Shown here piece after piece: positions 24,192-31,789 of a stretch of 31,789 nt of DNA; within the stretch, counting starts at the first letter, position 1; each line of letters begins with the position of its first letter. Below the pieces are notes generated by a model. That model saw nothing but the letters and a program-made list of their open reading frames with translations, was not told the DNA's origin and ran no database searches. Made by a program: the position numbers and the translations under genes. The stretch comes from VRUE01 sp035557635 (GTDB lineage Bacteria > Actinomycetota > Thermoleophilia > Solirubrobacterales > 70-9). The stretch covers positions 1 through 31,789 of the forward strand of contig DATMDR010000045.1 of assembly GCA_035557635.1 (NCBI GenBank). Direction: 5' to 3'.

Positions 24192-24242
24192 GACAATAAC
24201 GCCCAAAAGCAAATTGTCAAGTAATTCACAATGGACGACAAT
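24192..24242 (-). promoter_or_regulatory. sigma-70-type promoter with GACAAT/ATTGTC repeats
   Basis: On the minus strand a perfect TTGACA (24220 to 24215) is followed after 16 bases by TATTGT (24198 to 24193), 33 bases before ATG 24159. GACAAT (24192-24197) over the -10 and ATTGTC (24213-24218) over the -35 form an inverted repeat. A second GACAAT lies at 24237-24242. The AT-rich block stands out from the GC-rich surroundings. The repeats are candidate operators, perhaps for the encoded winged-helix protein. Confidence 0.6.
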
Positions 24243-24281
24243 CAGATCGTGGAGTAACCGGCCTGCGAGACTCGAGCTGGG

Positions 24282-25679
24282 ATGAAGCACACGGCCTACG
24301 GTTACTGGCTGGAGGAGGCAGGAGAAGTCGAGCCGGCTGCGCCGCTCTCGGGTGAGCAGAAGTCCGATGTGGTGGTGGTGGGCGGCGGGTACACCGGCAT
24401 GTGGGCGGCTTGGCAGGTGAAGCAGCTGGAGCCGGAGGCAAAGGTCGTGCTGCTCGAGGCGGACGTTTGCGGATGGGGGCCGAGTGGGCGGAATGGGGGG
24501 TTCTGCAACGTGCTCTGGTTCTCGCTGTCGAACATGCGGCGGCGGTGGGGGGACGCGGCGGCGCTCGAGGTGGCGCGGGCCGCGAAAGAGGCAGTGGCCG
24601 GGGTGGCGTCGTTCTGTGAGCACGATGGGGTCGATGCCTGGTTCCGTCGCGCCGGCTACCTGCAGGTGTCCGCGGCACCCGCTCAGGACGGCGCCTGGGA
24701 GGAGACGCTCGCCGCCTGCCGTGAGCTCGGGGCCATCGACGCGGTTCAGCCGCTCGACCCCGGCGCGGTGGCCGCGCGGTGCGCCTCGCCCGCTTTTCGC
24801 GGCGGCGCCTTCTACCCCGACGCGGCAACGGTGCAGCCGGCGCGGCTGGCGCTGGGACTGCGCGAGCGCCTGGTCGCCGCTGGGGTCGAGATCTGCGAGC
24901 GCTCCCCTGTGCAGCGGCTGCACGATGGCCCGGGTGGTGTGGAAGCGCGCACCGCAAGCGGCACGGTACGGGCCGGTTCCGCGGTGGTCGCGATCGGCGG
25001 CGCAGCCAAGGCCCGCCGCGGGCCGCTGCGCAACGCGCTCACCGTCACCTCATCCCACATCGTCCTCACCGAGCCGGTGCCGGAGGTGCTGGAGGAGATC
25101 GGCTGGACGGGCGGCGAGTGCATCACCGACTGCCGCACGATGCTGCACTACTTTCGCACCACGCCCGACGGTCGCATCGCCTTCGGCCTCGGCGGCGGCC
25201 GGATCTCACTCGGCGCCCGCCTGCGGGGCCGGGTCGAGCTCGACCGCGAGGTCGTCGCCCTCGCCGCCGAGCGCCTCCGCGCTTACTTCCCGGGGCTGAA
25301 GGGTCGCCGCCTCACCCACGCCTGGGGCGGCCCGATCGACGTCTCGCCGACCCACCTGCCGCTGGTCGCGCCGCTCCGCGGCGGCCGCAGCTTCGCCGCC
25401 GCCGGCTACACCGGCAACGGCGTCGGGCCCTCTCACATGGTCGGCCGCACCCTGGCCTCACTGGCCCTCGACCGCCGCGACGACCACTCCCGCCTCGCCT
25501 TCATCGACCCCGCCCCCCAACGCGTCCCCCCCGAGCCCTTCCACTGGCTAGGAGGCAACACCATCCGCCGCGCGATCATGAGCAAGGAGCACGCCGAGTC
25601 AGAGAATCAAACGCCCAGCTTCATCAGCAGGGCGATCTCACGCATCCCGGAGTTGATCGGCTTCCACATCGGCCGCTGA
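24282..25679 (+). CDS. FAD-dependent amine oxidoreductase, PuuB-like
   Basis: A 465-residue DAO-family flavoenzyme. The N-terminus SYW-like lead (YGYWLEEAG) and dinucleotide fold VVVVGGGYTGMWAAWQ, then LLEADVCGWGPSGRNGGFCN, are hallmarks of gamma-glutamylputrescine oxidoreductase and related amine oxidases. The C-terminal FAD segment is FAAAGYTGNGVGPSHMVGRT. It would oxidise a (glutamylated) polyamine to an aldehyde, passing electrons to oxygen. It converges on the polyamine transport and dehydrogenase operon, supporting that role. A further 60 residues after the FAD fold (WLGGNTIRRAIMSKEHAES) are typical of the family. The start at ATG 24282 has a weak Shine-Dalgarno sequence. Confidence 0.8.
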   Translation: MKHTAYGYWLEEAGEVEPAAPLSGEQKSDVVVVGGGYTGMWAAWQVKQLEPEAKVVLLEADVCGWGPSGRNGGFCNVLWFSLSNMRRRWGDAAALEVARAAKEAVAGVASFCEHDGVDAWFRRAGYLQVSAAPAQDGAWEETLAACRELGAIDAVQPLDPGAVAARCASPAFRGGAFYPDAATVQPARLALGLRERLVAAGVEICERSPVQRLHDGPGGVEARTASGTVRAGSAVVAIGGAAKARRGPLRNALTVTSSHIVLTEPVPEVLEEIGWTGGECITDCRTMLHYFRTTPDGRIAFGLGGGRISLGARLRGRVELDREVVALAAERLRAYFPGLKGRRLTHAWGGPIDVSPTHLPLVAPLRGGRSFAAAGYTGNGVGPSHMVGRTLASLALDRRDDHSRLAFIDPAPQRVPPEPFHWLGGNTIRRAIMSKEHAESENQTPSFISRAISRIPELIGFHIGR

Positions 25680-25743
25680 CCGAGCGCAGCCGACTTTCAC
25701 CCCACCAGGGTGTGGTCAATCTCGGTAGCGCTGACAGCGCGGC

Positions 25744-25850
25744 GGTGGTAGAGAGGGAGAGGATGTTCCCGAACCGGCGGATACTCAAAGTGCCGCGCTA
25801 ATTAGCGCGGCACTTGTCGGGGCGGGGACATCCTCTCCCTCTCTACCACC
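25744..25850. repeat. structured intergenic repeat, copy 2
   Basis: Outer arms of 27 bp (25744-25770 with 25824-25850; 26 Watson-Crick pairs and one G-U) enclose a middle stem (25774-25779 with 25815-25820) and an inner hairpin that is a perfect 28-base palindrome at 25788-25815. The core matches copy 1 with few changes; the outer arms do not, but remain complementary. Flanking ATCTC (25719-25723) and GAGAT (25851-25855) can extend the stem around a small GCGCT/AGCGC hairpin. The right arm includes the stop codon of the aldehyde dehydrogenase. It lies between convergent genes. Confidence 0.85.
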
Positions 25851-27321
25851 GAGATGTCACCACCTTCTTGCGCGTGTAGAAGTCGACCGCGTCGGTGCCG
25901 TTGGCGTGCAGGTCGCCGTCGCAGGAGTCCTTCCAGCCGGCGAAGGGGAACCAGGCGACGGGGGCGGGGACGCCGACGTTGACGCCGAGCATTCCGACTT
26001 CAGCTCCGTAGCGATATTCGCGCGCCGCCTCGCCGGAGCCGGTGAAGATTGCTCCGGCGTTGCCGTAGCGAGAGGCGTTGAGGAACTCGAGGGCGGCGTC
26101 GAGGTCGGGCGCCTCGACCAGGGTCAGCAGCGGCCCGAACAGCTCGTCGCGGGCCAGCTCCGACTCCGGTTCGGCGACGGCGATCGTCGGGCCGAGCAGG
26201 GTTCCCGCCGGCCCGCCATCGCCACGTCCGTCGAGCAACAGCTCGGCGCCATCATGCTCGCCGCGGCCGATTGCCTCGGCGACCTTCTCGCGAGCGGCGG
26301 CCGAGACCATCGGGCAGACGTCGGTCGCGGGCTCATCGCCAGGGCCGACTGCGAGCTCCGAAGCGGCGGCGACCAGGGCCCGGCCCACCTCTGCCCGCCG
26401 CTCGGCATCGCCGACAACGACGCAGGCCGAGCCCGCCAGGCAGCGCTGTCCGGCGGCGCCGAAGGCCGAGCCCATGATCGCCGGCGCCGCCTGGTCGAGG
26501 TCGGCGTCCGGCATCACCACCAGCGAGTTCTTGGCGCCGCCCAGCGCCTGCACCCGCTTCCCGGTCCGCACGGCCCCTTCGGCGACGATCCGCGCCGTCT
26601 CGGCGCGGCCGACGAAGGAGACCGCGTCGATGCCCGGGTCCTCGAGGATCGCCGTGACCGCGTCGCGGCCGCCGTGGACGAGGTTGACGACCCCGGGCGG
26701 GATCTCCTCGATCGCATCGACCATCTCGACGATCAGCGCCGCGGGCCGCGGGTCCTGCTCGGAGGGCTTCAGCAGGAACGAGTTGCCGCAGGCGATCGCG
26801 TAGGGGAGGAACCAGAGCGGGATCATCGCCGGGAAGTTGAACGGGGTGATCGCGGCAACCACGCCGACCGGCTGGCGCACCAGCTCGACGTCGACCCCGG
26901 CGGCGACGCCCTCCAGCGTTTCGCCCTTGAGCAGATGGGGGATCGCGGCGGCCGACTCGACCGACTCGATTCCGCGGCCGACCTCGCCGTCGGCGTCGGC
27001 CAGCGTCTTGCCCATGTCGGCGCTGACCAGGGCGACCAGCTCCTCGCGGCGGCGCAGCAACTGCTCGCGCAGCGCCAGCACCACCCGCGCCCGCCGCTGC
27101 GGCGGCACCGCGCGCCACTCCGGCTGGGCCGCCCGCGCCGCCTCGACCGCCTCGCGCACCTGTCGCGCGCCCGAGAGCGGCACCAGCGCCACGGTCTCAC
27201 CGCTGACCGGATCGACGTCGTCGAGGGTGTCGACTCCGTCAGCCGGCCGCCAGGCGCCGCCGACGTAGTTGGCCAGCCGCACCGCTCCAACCTCGGCCGT
27301 CGCGTGCCCGTCGATGCTCAT
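25843..27321 (-). CDS. aldehyde dehydrogenase, methylmalonate-semialdehyde (CoA-acylating) type
   Basis: A 492-residue ALDH. ITPFNFPAMIPLWFLPYAIA and the catalytic cysteine Cys294 in GQRCLAGS mark the methylmalonate-semialdehyde dehydrogenase group (MmsA/IolA). Typical of that group, the general-base glutamate of ordinary ALDHs is missing: ELGGKS is replaced by ALGGAKN. Such enzymes convert malonate or methylmalonate semialdehyde to acetyl- or propionyl-CoA with NAD. ATG 27321 overlaps the PotC stop (ATGA), so it is the last gene of the polyamine transport operon. The context suggests oxidation of an aldehyde from polyamine breakdown, for example malonate semialdehyde from beta-alanine; that is inference. 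The longer open frame to 28167 is a shadow of PotC. Confidence 0.85.
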   Translation of the reverse strand: MSIDGHATAEVGAVRLANYVGGAWRPADGVDTLDDVDPVSGETVALVPLSGARQVREAVEAARAAQPEWRAVPPQRRARVVLALREQLLRRREELVALVSADMGKTLADADGEVGRGIESVESAAAIPHLLKGETLEGVAAGVDVELVRQPVGVVAAITPFNFPAMIPLWFLPYAIACGNSFLLKPSEQDPRPAALIVEMVDAIEEIPPGVVNLVHGGRDAVTAILEDPGIDAVSFVGRAETARIVAEGAVRTGKRVQALGGAKNSLVVMPDADLDQAAPAIMGSAFGAAGQRCLAGSACVVVGDAERRAEVGRALVAAASELAVGPGDEPATDVCPMVSAAAREKVAEAIGRGEHDGAELLLDGRGDGGPAGTLLGPTIAVAEPESELARDELFGPLLTLVEAPDLDAALEFLNASRYGNAGAIFTGSGEAAREYRYGAEVGMLGVNVGVPAPVAWFPFAGWKDSCDGDLHANGTDAVDFYTRKKVVTSRW

Positions 27322-28193
27322 GTCGTCGCCTGCGCGGGCGGAGCTGGGATCGGCGGCGCTTCGCGTTCGGGCCGCACCGCCGCCATTCGTTCCGCCCGCC
27401 GTTGCTGCCAGAGCACCAGCATCACCGCCAGCACCGTGACGACGAACAGCATCGTCGCCAGCGCGTTGACCTGGACCGGGATGCCGCGCAGGCTGACCCC
27501 GTAGACGTAGAGCGGGAAGGTCACCGTCGTCCCCGAGTTGAAGTTGGAGATCACGAAGTCGTCGATCGAGAGGGCGAAGGCGAGCAGCGCCGCGGCGACG
27601 ATCCCGGGCGCCAGCAGCGGCAGCGTCACCGTGCGAAAGGTGGTGAGCGGCGTCGCGCCGAGGTCCGCGGCCGCCTCCTCGAGGTTGCGGTCGAAGCCGA
27701 TCAGCCGCGAGCGCACGACGACGACGACGAAGCTGATCGAGAACATCACGTGGGCGATCAGCAGCGTTCCGAAGCCGAGCGCGAACGTGTAGTAGATGAA
27801 CATCGAGAGCAGCGAGGCGCCGATCACGATCTCCGGCGTCGCCATCGGGATCACGATCAGCAGGTTCGCCACCCGCCGCCCGCGGAACTTGTGGCGGACC
27901 AGAGCAATCGCCATCAGCGTCCCGATCGCGGTCGAGATCGCGGTTGAGAGCGCCGCCAGGCGCAGGCTGGTGGAGAGCGCGTCGTTCAGCTCGGGGAGCG
28001 AGAAGGCGGTGCGCCAGTACTCGAAGGTGAAGCCGTGGTCGAGGCCGAAGGTGAGTTTGCCCTGTGGCGTGGCGCCGAAGGAGAAGACGGCGATGACGAT
28101 GATCGGGATCAGCATGTAGAAGACGGCGAAGCCGGCATAGATCGGCAGCGCGTTGCGCCGCAGCCACCCCCAGGCGCTCGCGACCGCGGTCAC
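27318..28193 (-). CDS. potC: polyamine-type ABC transporter permease, PotC-like
   Basis: A 291-residue permease with six membrane helices. It has the binding-protein-dependent inner-membrane signature EEAAADLGATPLTTFRTVTLPLLAPGI, here near residues 175-200 (key segment EEAAADLGAT), which docks to the ATPase. The N-terminus (LPIYAGFAVFYMLIPIIVIA) and FALSIDDFVISNFNSG match PotC of spermidine/putrescine systems. It starts with GTG at 28193, overlapping the PotB stop by 4 bases (GTGA). A proline-rich tail of about 30 residues follows the last helix. Confidence 0.85.
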   Translation of the reverse strand: MTAVASAWGWLRRNALPIYAGFAVFYMLIPIIVIAVFSFGATPQGKLTFGLDHGFTFEYWRTAFSLPELNDALSTSLRLAALSTAISTAIGTLMAIALVRHKFRGRRVANLLIVIPMATPEIVIGASLLSMFIYYTFALGFGTLLIAHVMFSISFVVVVVRSRLIGFDRNLEEAAADLGATPLTTFRTVTLPLLAPGIVAAALLAFALSIDDFVISNFNSGTTVTFPLYVYGVSLRGIPVQVNALATMLFVVTVLAVMLVLWQQRRAERMAAVRPEREAPPIPAPPAQATT

Positions 28194-29062
28194 CGCGTCG
28201 TCTCCTCGTCCTCGTCGCCCATGAAGGCGCCGGTGCCGGCGAAGCGGATGTAGACGGTGACGACGAAGAGGATCAGCGCCATCATCAGGAAGGAGAGCGC
28301 CGCCGCCTCCGGGTAGTCGCGCTGGTTCAGGTAGAGGGACTGGATCACGTTGCCGACCATCGACTGCTGGGTGCCACCGAGCAGCTGTGCGTTGATGTAG
28401 TCGCCGAAGGCCGGGATGAAGGTGAGCAGGACGCCGGCGACGATCCCCGGCATGGTCAGTGGCAGGGTCACCTTGAGGAACGCCAGGCGCGACGACGAGT
28501 AGAGATCCTTCGCCGCCTCGACCAGGCGCAGGTCGAGCCGCTCCAGGTTGGCGTAGAGCGGCAGGATCATGAAAGGCAGGAAGTTGTAGGTGAGGCCGGC
28601 GATCACCGCCCCGGAGGTCGCCAGGACTCGGCCGTCGGGGGGGACGAGGGCAAGCGTCTGCAGGACGCCGACGATCGGGCTGGAGTCGCTGAGGATCGTC
28701 TTCCAGGCGATCGTGCGGATCAGGTAGGTGGTGAAGAAGGGGGCGATCACCGCGAACAGCAGCAGCAGCTTGAAGCGGCCGGCGCGGAAGGCGATCGCAT
28801 AGGCAAGGGGGTAGCCGATCAGCAGCGCCAGCACGGTGGCCGTGCCGGCGTAGAAGAAGGAGCGGAAGATCTGCTCGCTGTGACCGGTGAGGGAGTCGGG
28901 GAAGTTCGACCAGGCCCAGTCGAAGGTGTAGCCCGTCGTCAGCGAGCCCGAGCGCAGTGCCAGTTCGCCCATGAAGTACATGGGCACGACGAAGAAGACG
29001 ATGAGCCAGAGCAGGCCCGGGCCCAAGAGCCAGTATGGGACCAGGCGCTGCCGCAGGCTCAT
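28190..29062 (-). CDS. potB: polyamine-type ABC transporter permease, PotB-like
   Basis: A 290-residue permease. MSLRQRLVPYWLLGPGLLWL leads into the first helix, YLIRTIAWKTILSDSSPI is the PotB-type loop, and EAAKDLYSSSRLAFLKVTLP with PGIVAG is the ATPase-coupling EAA loop. It forms the membrane channel with PotC. The start lies 7 bases after the PotD stop; the end overlaps PotC by 4 bases. An acidic tail (GDEDEETTR) is unusual but harmless. Confidence 0.85.
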   Translation of the reverse strand: MSLRQRLVPYWLLGPGLLWLIVFFVVPMYFMGELALRSGSLTTGYTFDWAWSNFPDSLTGHSEQIFRSFFYAGTATVLALLIGYPLAYAIAFRAGRFKLLLLFAVIAPFFTTYLIRTIAWKTILSDSSPIVGVLQTLALVPPDGRVLATSGAVIAGLTYNFLPFMILPLYANLERLDLRLVEAAKDLYSSSRLAFLKVTLPLTMPGIVAGVLLTFIPAFGDYINAQLLGGTQQSMVGNVIQSLYLNQRDYPEAAALSFLMMALILFVVTVYIRFAGTGAFMGDEDEETTR

Positions 29063-29069
29063 CGTTCAC

Positions 29070-30233
29070 TCACCCTGTGATCACTTCCTGCCAGGCCTCG
29101 TTCACCGGTTCGATGTCCGGCGGCGAGTCCTGGTCGGTGCAATTGCGGGTGAACTCTGCGCTCGGGAACACGAGCGGGTCTTTGGCCAGTTTGGGGTTGG
29201 TTTTGCGGAGCAGGTCCTGCACCCCTTCGACCGGTGAGACATAGGTGATGTACTCGGTCAGGTCGGCGGCGACCTCCGGCTGGTAGACGAACTCCATCCA
29301 GCCAAACGCAGCGCCGACGTTGGGGGCGCCGACCGGGATCACCATGTTGTCCGACCACAGCGAGCAGCCCTCGGTGGGCATCCGCCATTCGGCATTCTCG
29401 TTTTCGACGATCGAGGCGTCGCCGGACCAGCCGATCGCGCCGACGATGTTGCCGGCGGTGAGGTCCTCGGTGTAGTCGTTGCCGGTGAAGCGGCGGATCT
29501 GCCCGGAGTCGGCCGCCGCCTTGATTTTGTCGATCGCTTTCAGCCAGTCGTCGTTGCTCGCCTCGAGCGGGTCGACCCCTTCGGCCAGCATCACCAGGGG
29601 CACGGTTTCGCGCAATTCGGCCAGCATCGTCACCTTGCCCTTGTATTTCGGGTCGAACAGGTCGCTGACCGAGCGGATGTCGGGCGCCTTCGCGGTATCG
29701 ACCCAGATCCCGCCCATGCCGCTCTGCCACGGCACCGAGAACTTGCGTCCCGGGTCGAAAGCGGGGTCCTGCAGCTGGGGCCTCATGTTTTCGAACACGG
29801 TGGGCAGGTCGCCGTGATCGATCTCCTGCAGGTAGCCGAGGTCGTACATCTGCTCTGCCATCCAGTCGGTGACGACGAAGATGCTGCGGCCTCCCGACTC
29901 ACCCTGTTCGAGCTGCGGTTGCAGCTTGCCGAAGAAGCCTTCGTTTTCGTTGACGTCTTCGATGTAGTCGACGCTGACGCCGGTCTCTTCCTCGAACTCG
30001 GCGACCGTGCCTTTCGGGCCGGGGTCGATGTAGCCGGGCCAGTTGGAGATCGTCAGGCTGCCTTTGACCGGGCCGCCTTCGGCCGTGGTCACATCGCCAC
30101 TGTCGCCACCGCCGCCGACCGTGTCGTCGCCGCAGGCGGCGATACCCATCGCCAGAACGAGTGCGGCCACCGCACAGGCGACTGTCGCCGTGACTCCTTT
30201 CCTACGCGCTTCTCTGCTCCCCATCTCGATCAC
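29070..30233 (-). CDS. potD: polyamine-type ABC transporter substrate-binding lipoprotein, PotD-like
   Basis: A 387-residue binding lipoprotein. The signal peptide ends in the lipobox GIAAC with Cys34, followed by a Gly/Asp-rich linker. The mature start LTISNWPGYIDP is the PotD/PotF opening (SNWxxYI), and FEEETGVSVDYIEDVNENEG, LMLAEGVDPLEASNDD-like and FVYQPEVAADLTEYITYVSP regions match the family. It captures spermidine/putrescine-like ligands outside the membrane. ATG 30233 overlaps the PotA stop (ATGA); ATG 30224 is also possible. Exact ligand unproved. Confidence 0.85.
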   Translation of the reverse strand: MIEMGSREARRKGVTATVACAVAALVLAMGIAACGDDTVGGGGDSGDVTTAEGGPVKGSLTISNWPGYIDPGPKGTVAEFEEETGVSVDYIEDVNENEGFFGKLQPQLEQGESGGRSIFVVTDWMAEQMYDLGYLQEIDHGDLPTVFENMRPQLQDPAFDPGRKFSVPWQSGMGGIWVDTAKAPDIRSVSDLFDPKYKGKVTMLAELRETVPLVMLAEGVDPLEASNDDWLKAIDKIKAAADSGQIRRFTGNDYTEDLTAGNIVGAIGWSGDASIVENENAEWRMPTEGCSLWSDNMVIPVGAPNVGAAFGWMEFVYQPEVAADLTEYITYVSPVEGVQDLLRKTNPKLAKDPLVFPSAEFTRNCTDQDSPPDIEPVNEAWQEVITG

Positions 30234-31408
30234 CCTCTCGTCGTCGCTTCCAGCTCGGCCTGCCTGTCTTCCCCCTTCCCCTGTCCGCTCAATCCGCTTT
30301 CGGTGGGGGACTCCCGCACCACGTGCATGTGCTCCGGCTCCCAGCTCAGAGCCACCTGCGCTCCGCCTCCCGGCAGCCGCTGCCGGTCCGCCTCGCTCGC
30401 GTTGGGCACGAGAACCGTCATCCGCACCCCCTCGCCGAGGTCGACCACTACCTGGGTCGCCGTGCCCAGGTAGAGCGAGCTCTCGACGACGCCCTCGACC
30501 CCGGGCATCCCGTTGGAGGCTCGTGCACCACCGCCCGTCTCCAGCACCTCGATCTGCAGCTTCTCCGGCCGCACCACGGCGTGGCAGCGCTCGCCCGCGG
30601 GGATCCCGTCCGTCTCGGCTCTCACCACCGGTCCGCGGTCGAGGCGAACCTCGCCACCGCTCGCCACCGTCGCTGGCATCAGGTTGGAGACGCCGATGAA
30701 ACCGGCGACGAAGGTGGTGGCAGGTCGCTCGTAGACGTCCTCGGGGGTACCGACCTGCTCGACCCGGCCGCGGTTCATCACCGCGATCCGGTCGCTCATC
30801 GTCAGCGCCTCCTCCTGGTCGTGGGTGACGTAGACGAAGGTGATCCCGACCTCGCGCTGGATCCGCTTCAGCTCGATCTGGAGGCCCTTGCGCAGCTTCA
30901 GGTCGAGCGCTCCCAGCGGCTCGTCGAGCAGCAGCACCTTGGGCAGGTTGACCAGGGCCCGGGCCAGCGCCACCCGCTGCTGCTGGCCGCCGGAGAGCTG
31001 CGCCGGGCGCCGCTTGGCGAAGTCGGCGAGCCCGACCCGCTCGAGCTCGGCCGCGACCCGCTGCCCGATCTCCCCCTTCGCCACCTGCTTGCGCCGCAGC
31101 CCGAAGGCGACGTTGTCCTCGACGTTCATGTGGGGGAAGAGCGCGTAGCTCTGGAAGACCGTGTTGGTCGGGCGGCGGTGGGGCGGCAGGCCGGCGACGT
31201 CGTCGCCCTCGATCCGGATCGAGCCCTCGTCCGGCTGCTCGAAGCCGGCGATCATCCGCAGCGTCGTCGTCTTGCCGCAGCCGCTCGGCCCGAGCAGGGT
31301 GAAGAACTCGCCTGGGCTCAGCTCGAGGTCGAGGCTGTCGACGGCCAGCAGGTCACCAAATCGCTTACTGACCTTCACCAGCTCGACGCTTGGGGCATCT
31401 CGATCCAT
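30230..31408 (-). CDS. potA: polyamine-type ABC transporter ATP-binding protein, PotA-like
   Basis: A 392-residue ATPase. Walker A GPSGCGKT is at residues 40-47, the Q-loop VFQSYALFPHM near 84-94, signature LSGGQQQR at 138-145, Walker B LLLDEP at 159-164 and the H-loop VTHDQEEAL. From about 240 a TOBE domain (ATTFVAGFIGVSNLMPATVA, then VVRPEKLQIEV) identifies the CUT1/PotA group. The last 40 residues are a charged tail. ATG 31408 has an AGGAGG-containing ribosome site. It is the first gene of the potA-D-B-C-aldehyde dehydrogenase operon. Confidence 0.9.
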   Translation of the reverse strand: MDRDAPSVELVKVSKRFGDLLAVDSLDLELSPGEFFTLLGPSGCGKTTTLRMIAGFEQPDEGSIRIEGDDVAGLPPHRRPTNTVFQSYALFPHMNVEDNVAFGLRRKQVAKGEIGQRVAAELERVGLADFAKRRPAQLSGGQQQRVALARALVNLPKVLLLDEPLGALDLKLRKGLQIELKRIQREVGITFVYVTHDQEEALTMSDRIAVMNRGRVEQVGTPEDVYERPATTFVAGFIGVSNLMPATVASGGEVRLDRGPVVRAETDGIPAGERCHAVVRPEKLQIEVLETGGGARASNGMPGVEGVVESSLYLGTATQVVVDLGEGVRMTVLVPNASEADRQRLPGGGAQVALSWEPEHMHVVRESPTESGLSGQGKGEDRQAELEATTRG

Positions 31409-31444
31409 CTCTCCTCCTGGCTATTACCCCGGTTTGAAACCTTT

Positions 31445-31789
31445 CTATGGCTCTCCCTCGGCGAACGCCGGTGGCCTGCCGGCGGGCGGCGGGGTCTGTG
31501 ACGGCGCCTTCTCGAGCAGCCCCGGCGGGGCGACTTCGCGACGGCGCAGGAAGAACGGTTCGCGCTGGTGGCGGCGCCAGGCGAAGAGCAGGACGACGCC
31601 GAGCGCAAGGAAGCCGACCCCGATCACGGCCGGCGGCGCCACCCCGAACCAGGAGGCGCCGGTGTAGGAGTTGGCCGGGTCGGCGTAATCGAACAGCGCC
31701 TTGAAGAAGAGGTAGCCGAGCAGCACCGCGCCGATCACCGGGGCGACCCCGACGAAGAGGAAGTTCTTCACCGACTTGGTCAGCTCGCG
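31445..31789 (-). CDS. C-terminus of an APC-type amino-acid/polyamine permease (partial)
   Basis: The visible 114 residues contain two or three membrane helices (FLFVGVAPVIGAVLLGYLFF, PAVIGVGFLALGVVLLFAW) joined by the loop DYADPANSYTGASWFGVAPP and ended by a basic, proline-rich cytoplasmic tail. This matches the last helices of APC-superfamily amino-acid permeases. The frame is open through the window edge, so the GTG at 31771 is not the start. It lies 36 bases before potA on the same strand and may head the polyamine operon. Confidence 0.65.
   Translation of the reverse strand, partial: RELTKSVKNFLFVGVAPVIGAVLLGYLFFKALFDYADPANSYTGASWFGVAPPAVIGVGFLALGVVLLFAWRRHQREPFFLRRREVAPPGLLEKAPSQTPPPAGRPPAFAEGEP

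Noticed and set aside
21645..25850. Interpretation of the structured repeats as IS ends or REP elements
   Set aside because: No transposase or RAYT gene is nearby, no target-site duplication is visible, and the pattern of compensatory changes fits a conserved structure better.
27322..28167. Long N-terminal extension of the aldehyde dehydrogenase
   Set aside because: This region is an out-of-frame reading of potC; the dehydrogenase fold starts at 27321 with an ATGA overlap.

Overview
The window is high-GC bacterial DNA. Non-ATG starts, three TetR regulators, an MpaB-type oxygenase, tandem S51 peptidases and a FtsH-like protease point to an actinobacterium, most likely of the Thermoleophilia/Solirubrobacterales type. 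That placement is inferred from protein style; there is no marker gene here.

Layout. (1) 1-4800, housekeeping: the 5' end of a gene leaving the left edge, an MpaB/DUF2236 oxygenase, a short FtsH-like AAA+ protease, an MBL-fold hydrolase and a secreted HExxH metalloprotease. (2) 4833-4906 is tRNA-Asp(GTC). It is followed to about 12,000 by an accessory island, visibly less GC-rich in several genes. The island holds an OLD-family ATPase-TOPRIM nuclease overlapping a KTSC-domain gene, a GNAT acetyltransferase, a decayed tyrosine recombinase abutting a truncated XRE regulator, a DUF433-type antitoxin with a PIN-like toxin, and a retron reverse transcriptase fused to TOPRIM with a candidate msr-msd region upstream. 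(3) 12,025-17,712: a frameshifted SpoIID-like gene, an acyltransferase-3/SGNH protein with a separate SGNH hydrolase, a lipoprotein, a methyltransferase and an ECF-like sigma factor. (4) 17,722-21,625: three TetR genes, then two tandem S51 peptidase paralogues behind a structured leader. (5) 21,745-24,159: ferritin, an enolase-superfamily enzyme and a winged-helix/alkyltransferase-like fusion with a clear promoter. (6) 24,282-31,789: a polyamine uptake and catabolism cluster. PotA, PotD, PotB, PotC and a CoA-acylating-type aldehyde dehydrogenase form one tightly coupled minus-strand operon. A PuuB-like FAD oxidase converges on it, and the C-terminus of an amino-acid permease lies at the right edge.

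The most striking non-coding signal is a pair of long structured repeats (21645-21737 and 25744-25850), each sitting between convergent genes. They share a nearly identical core and hairpin, while their outer stems differ in sequence yet stay self-complementary, with compensatory base changes. This looks like a family of structure-selected intergenic elements. The second main point is the defence character of the tRNA-linked island: a retron of the RT-TOPRIM fusion type, an OLD nuclease with an unusual KTSC partner, and a toxin-antitoxin pair beside integrase remains.
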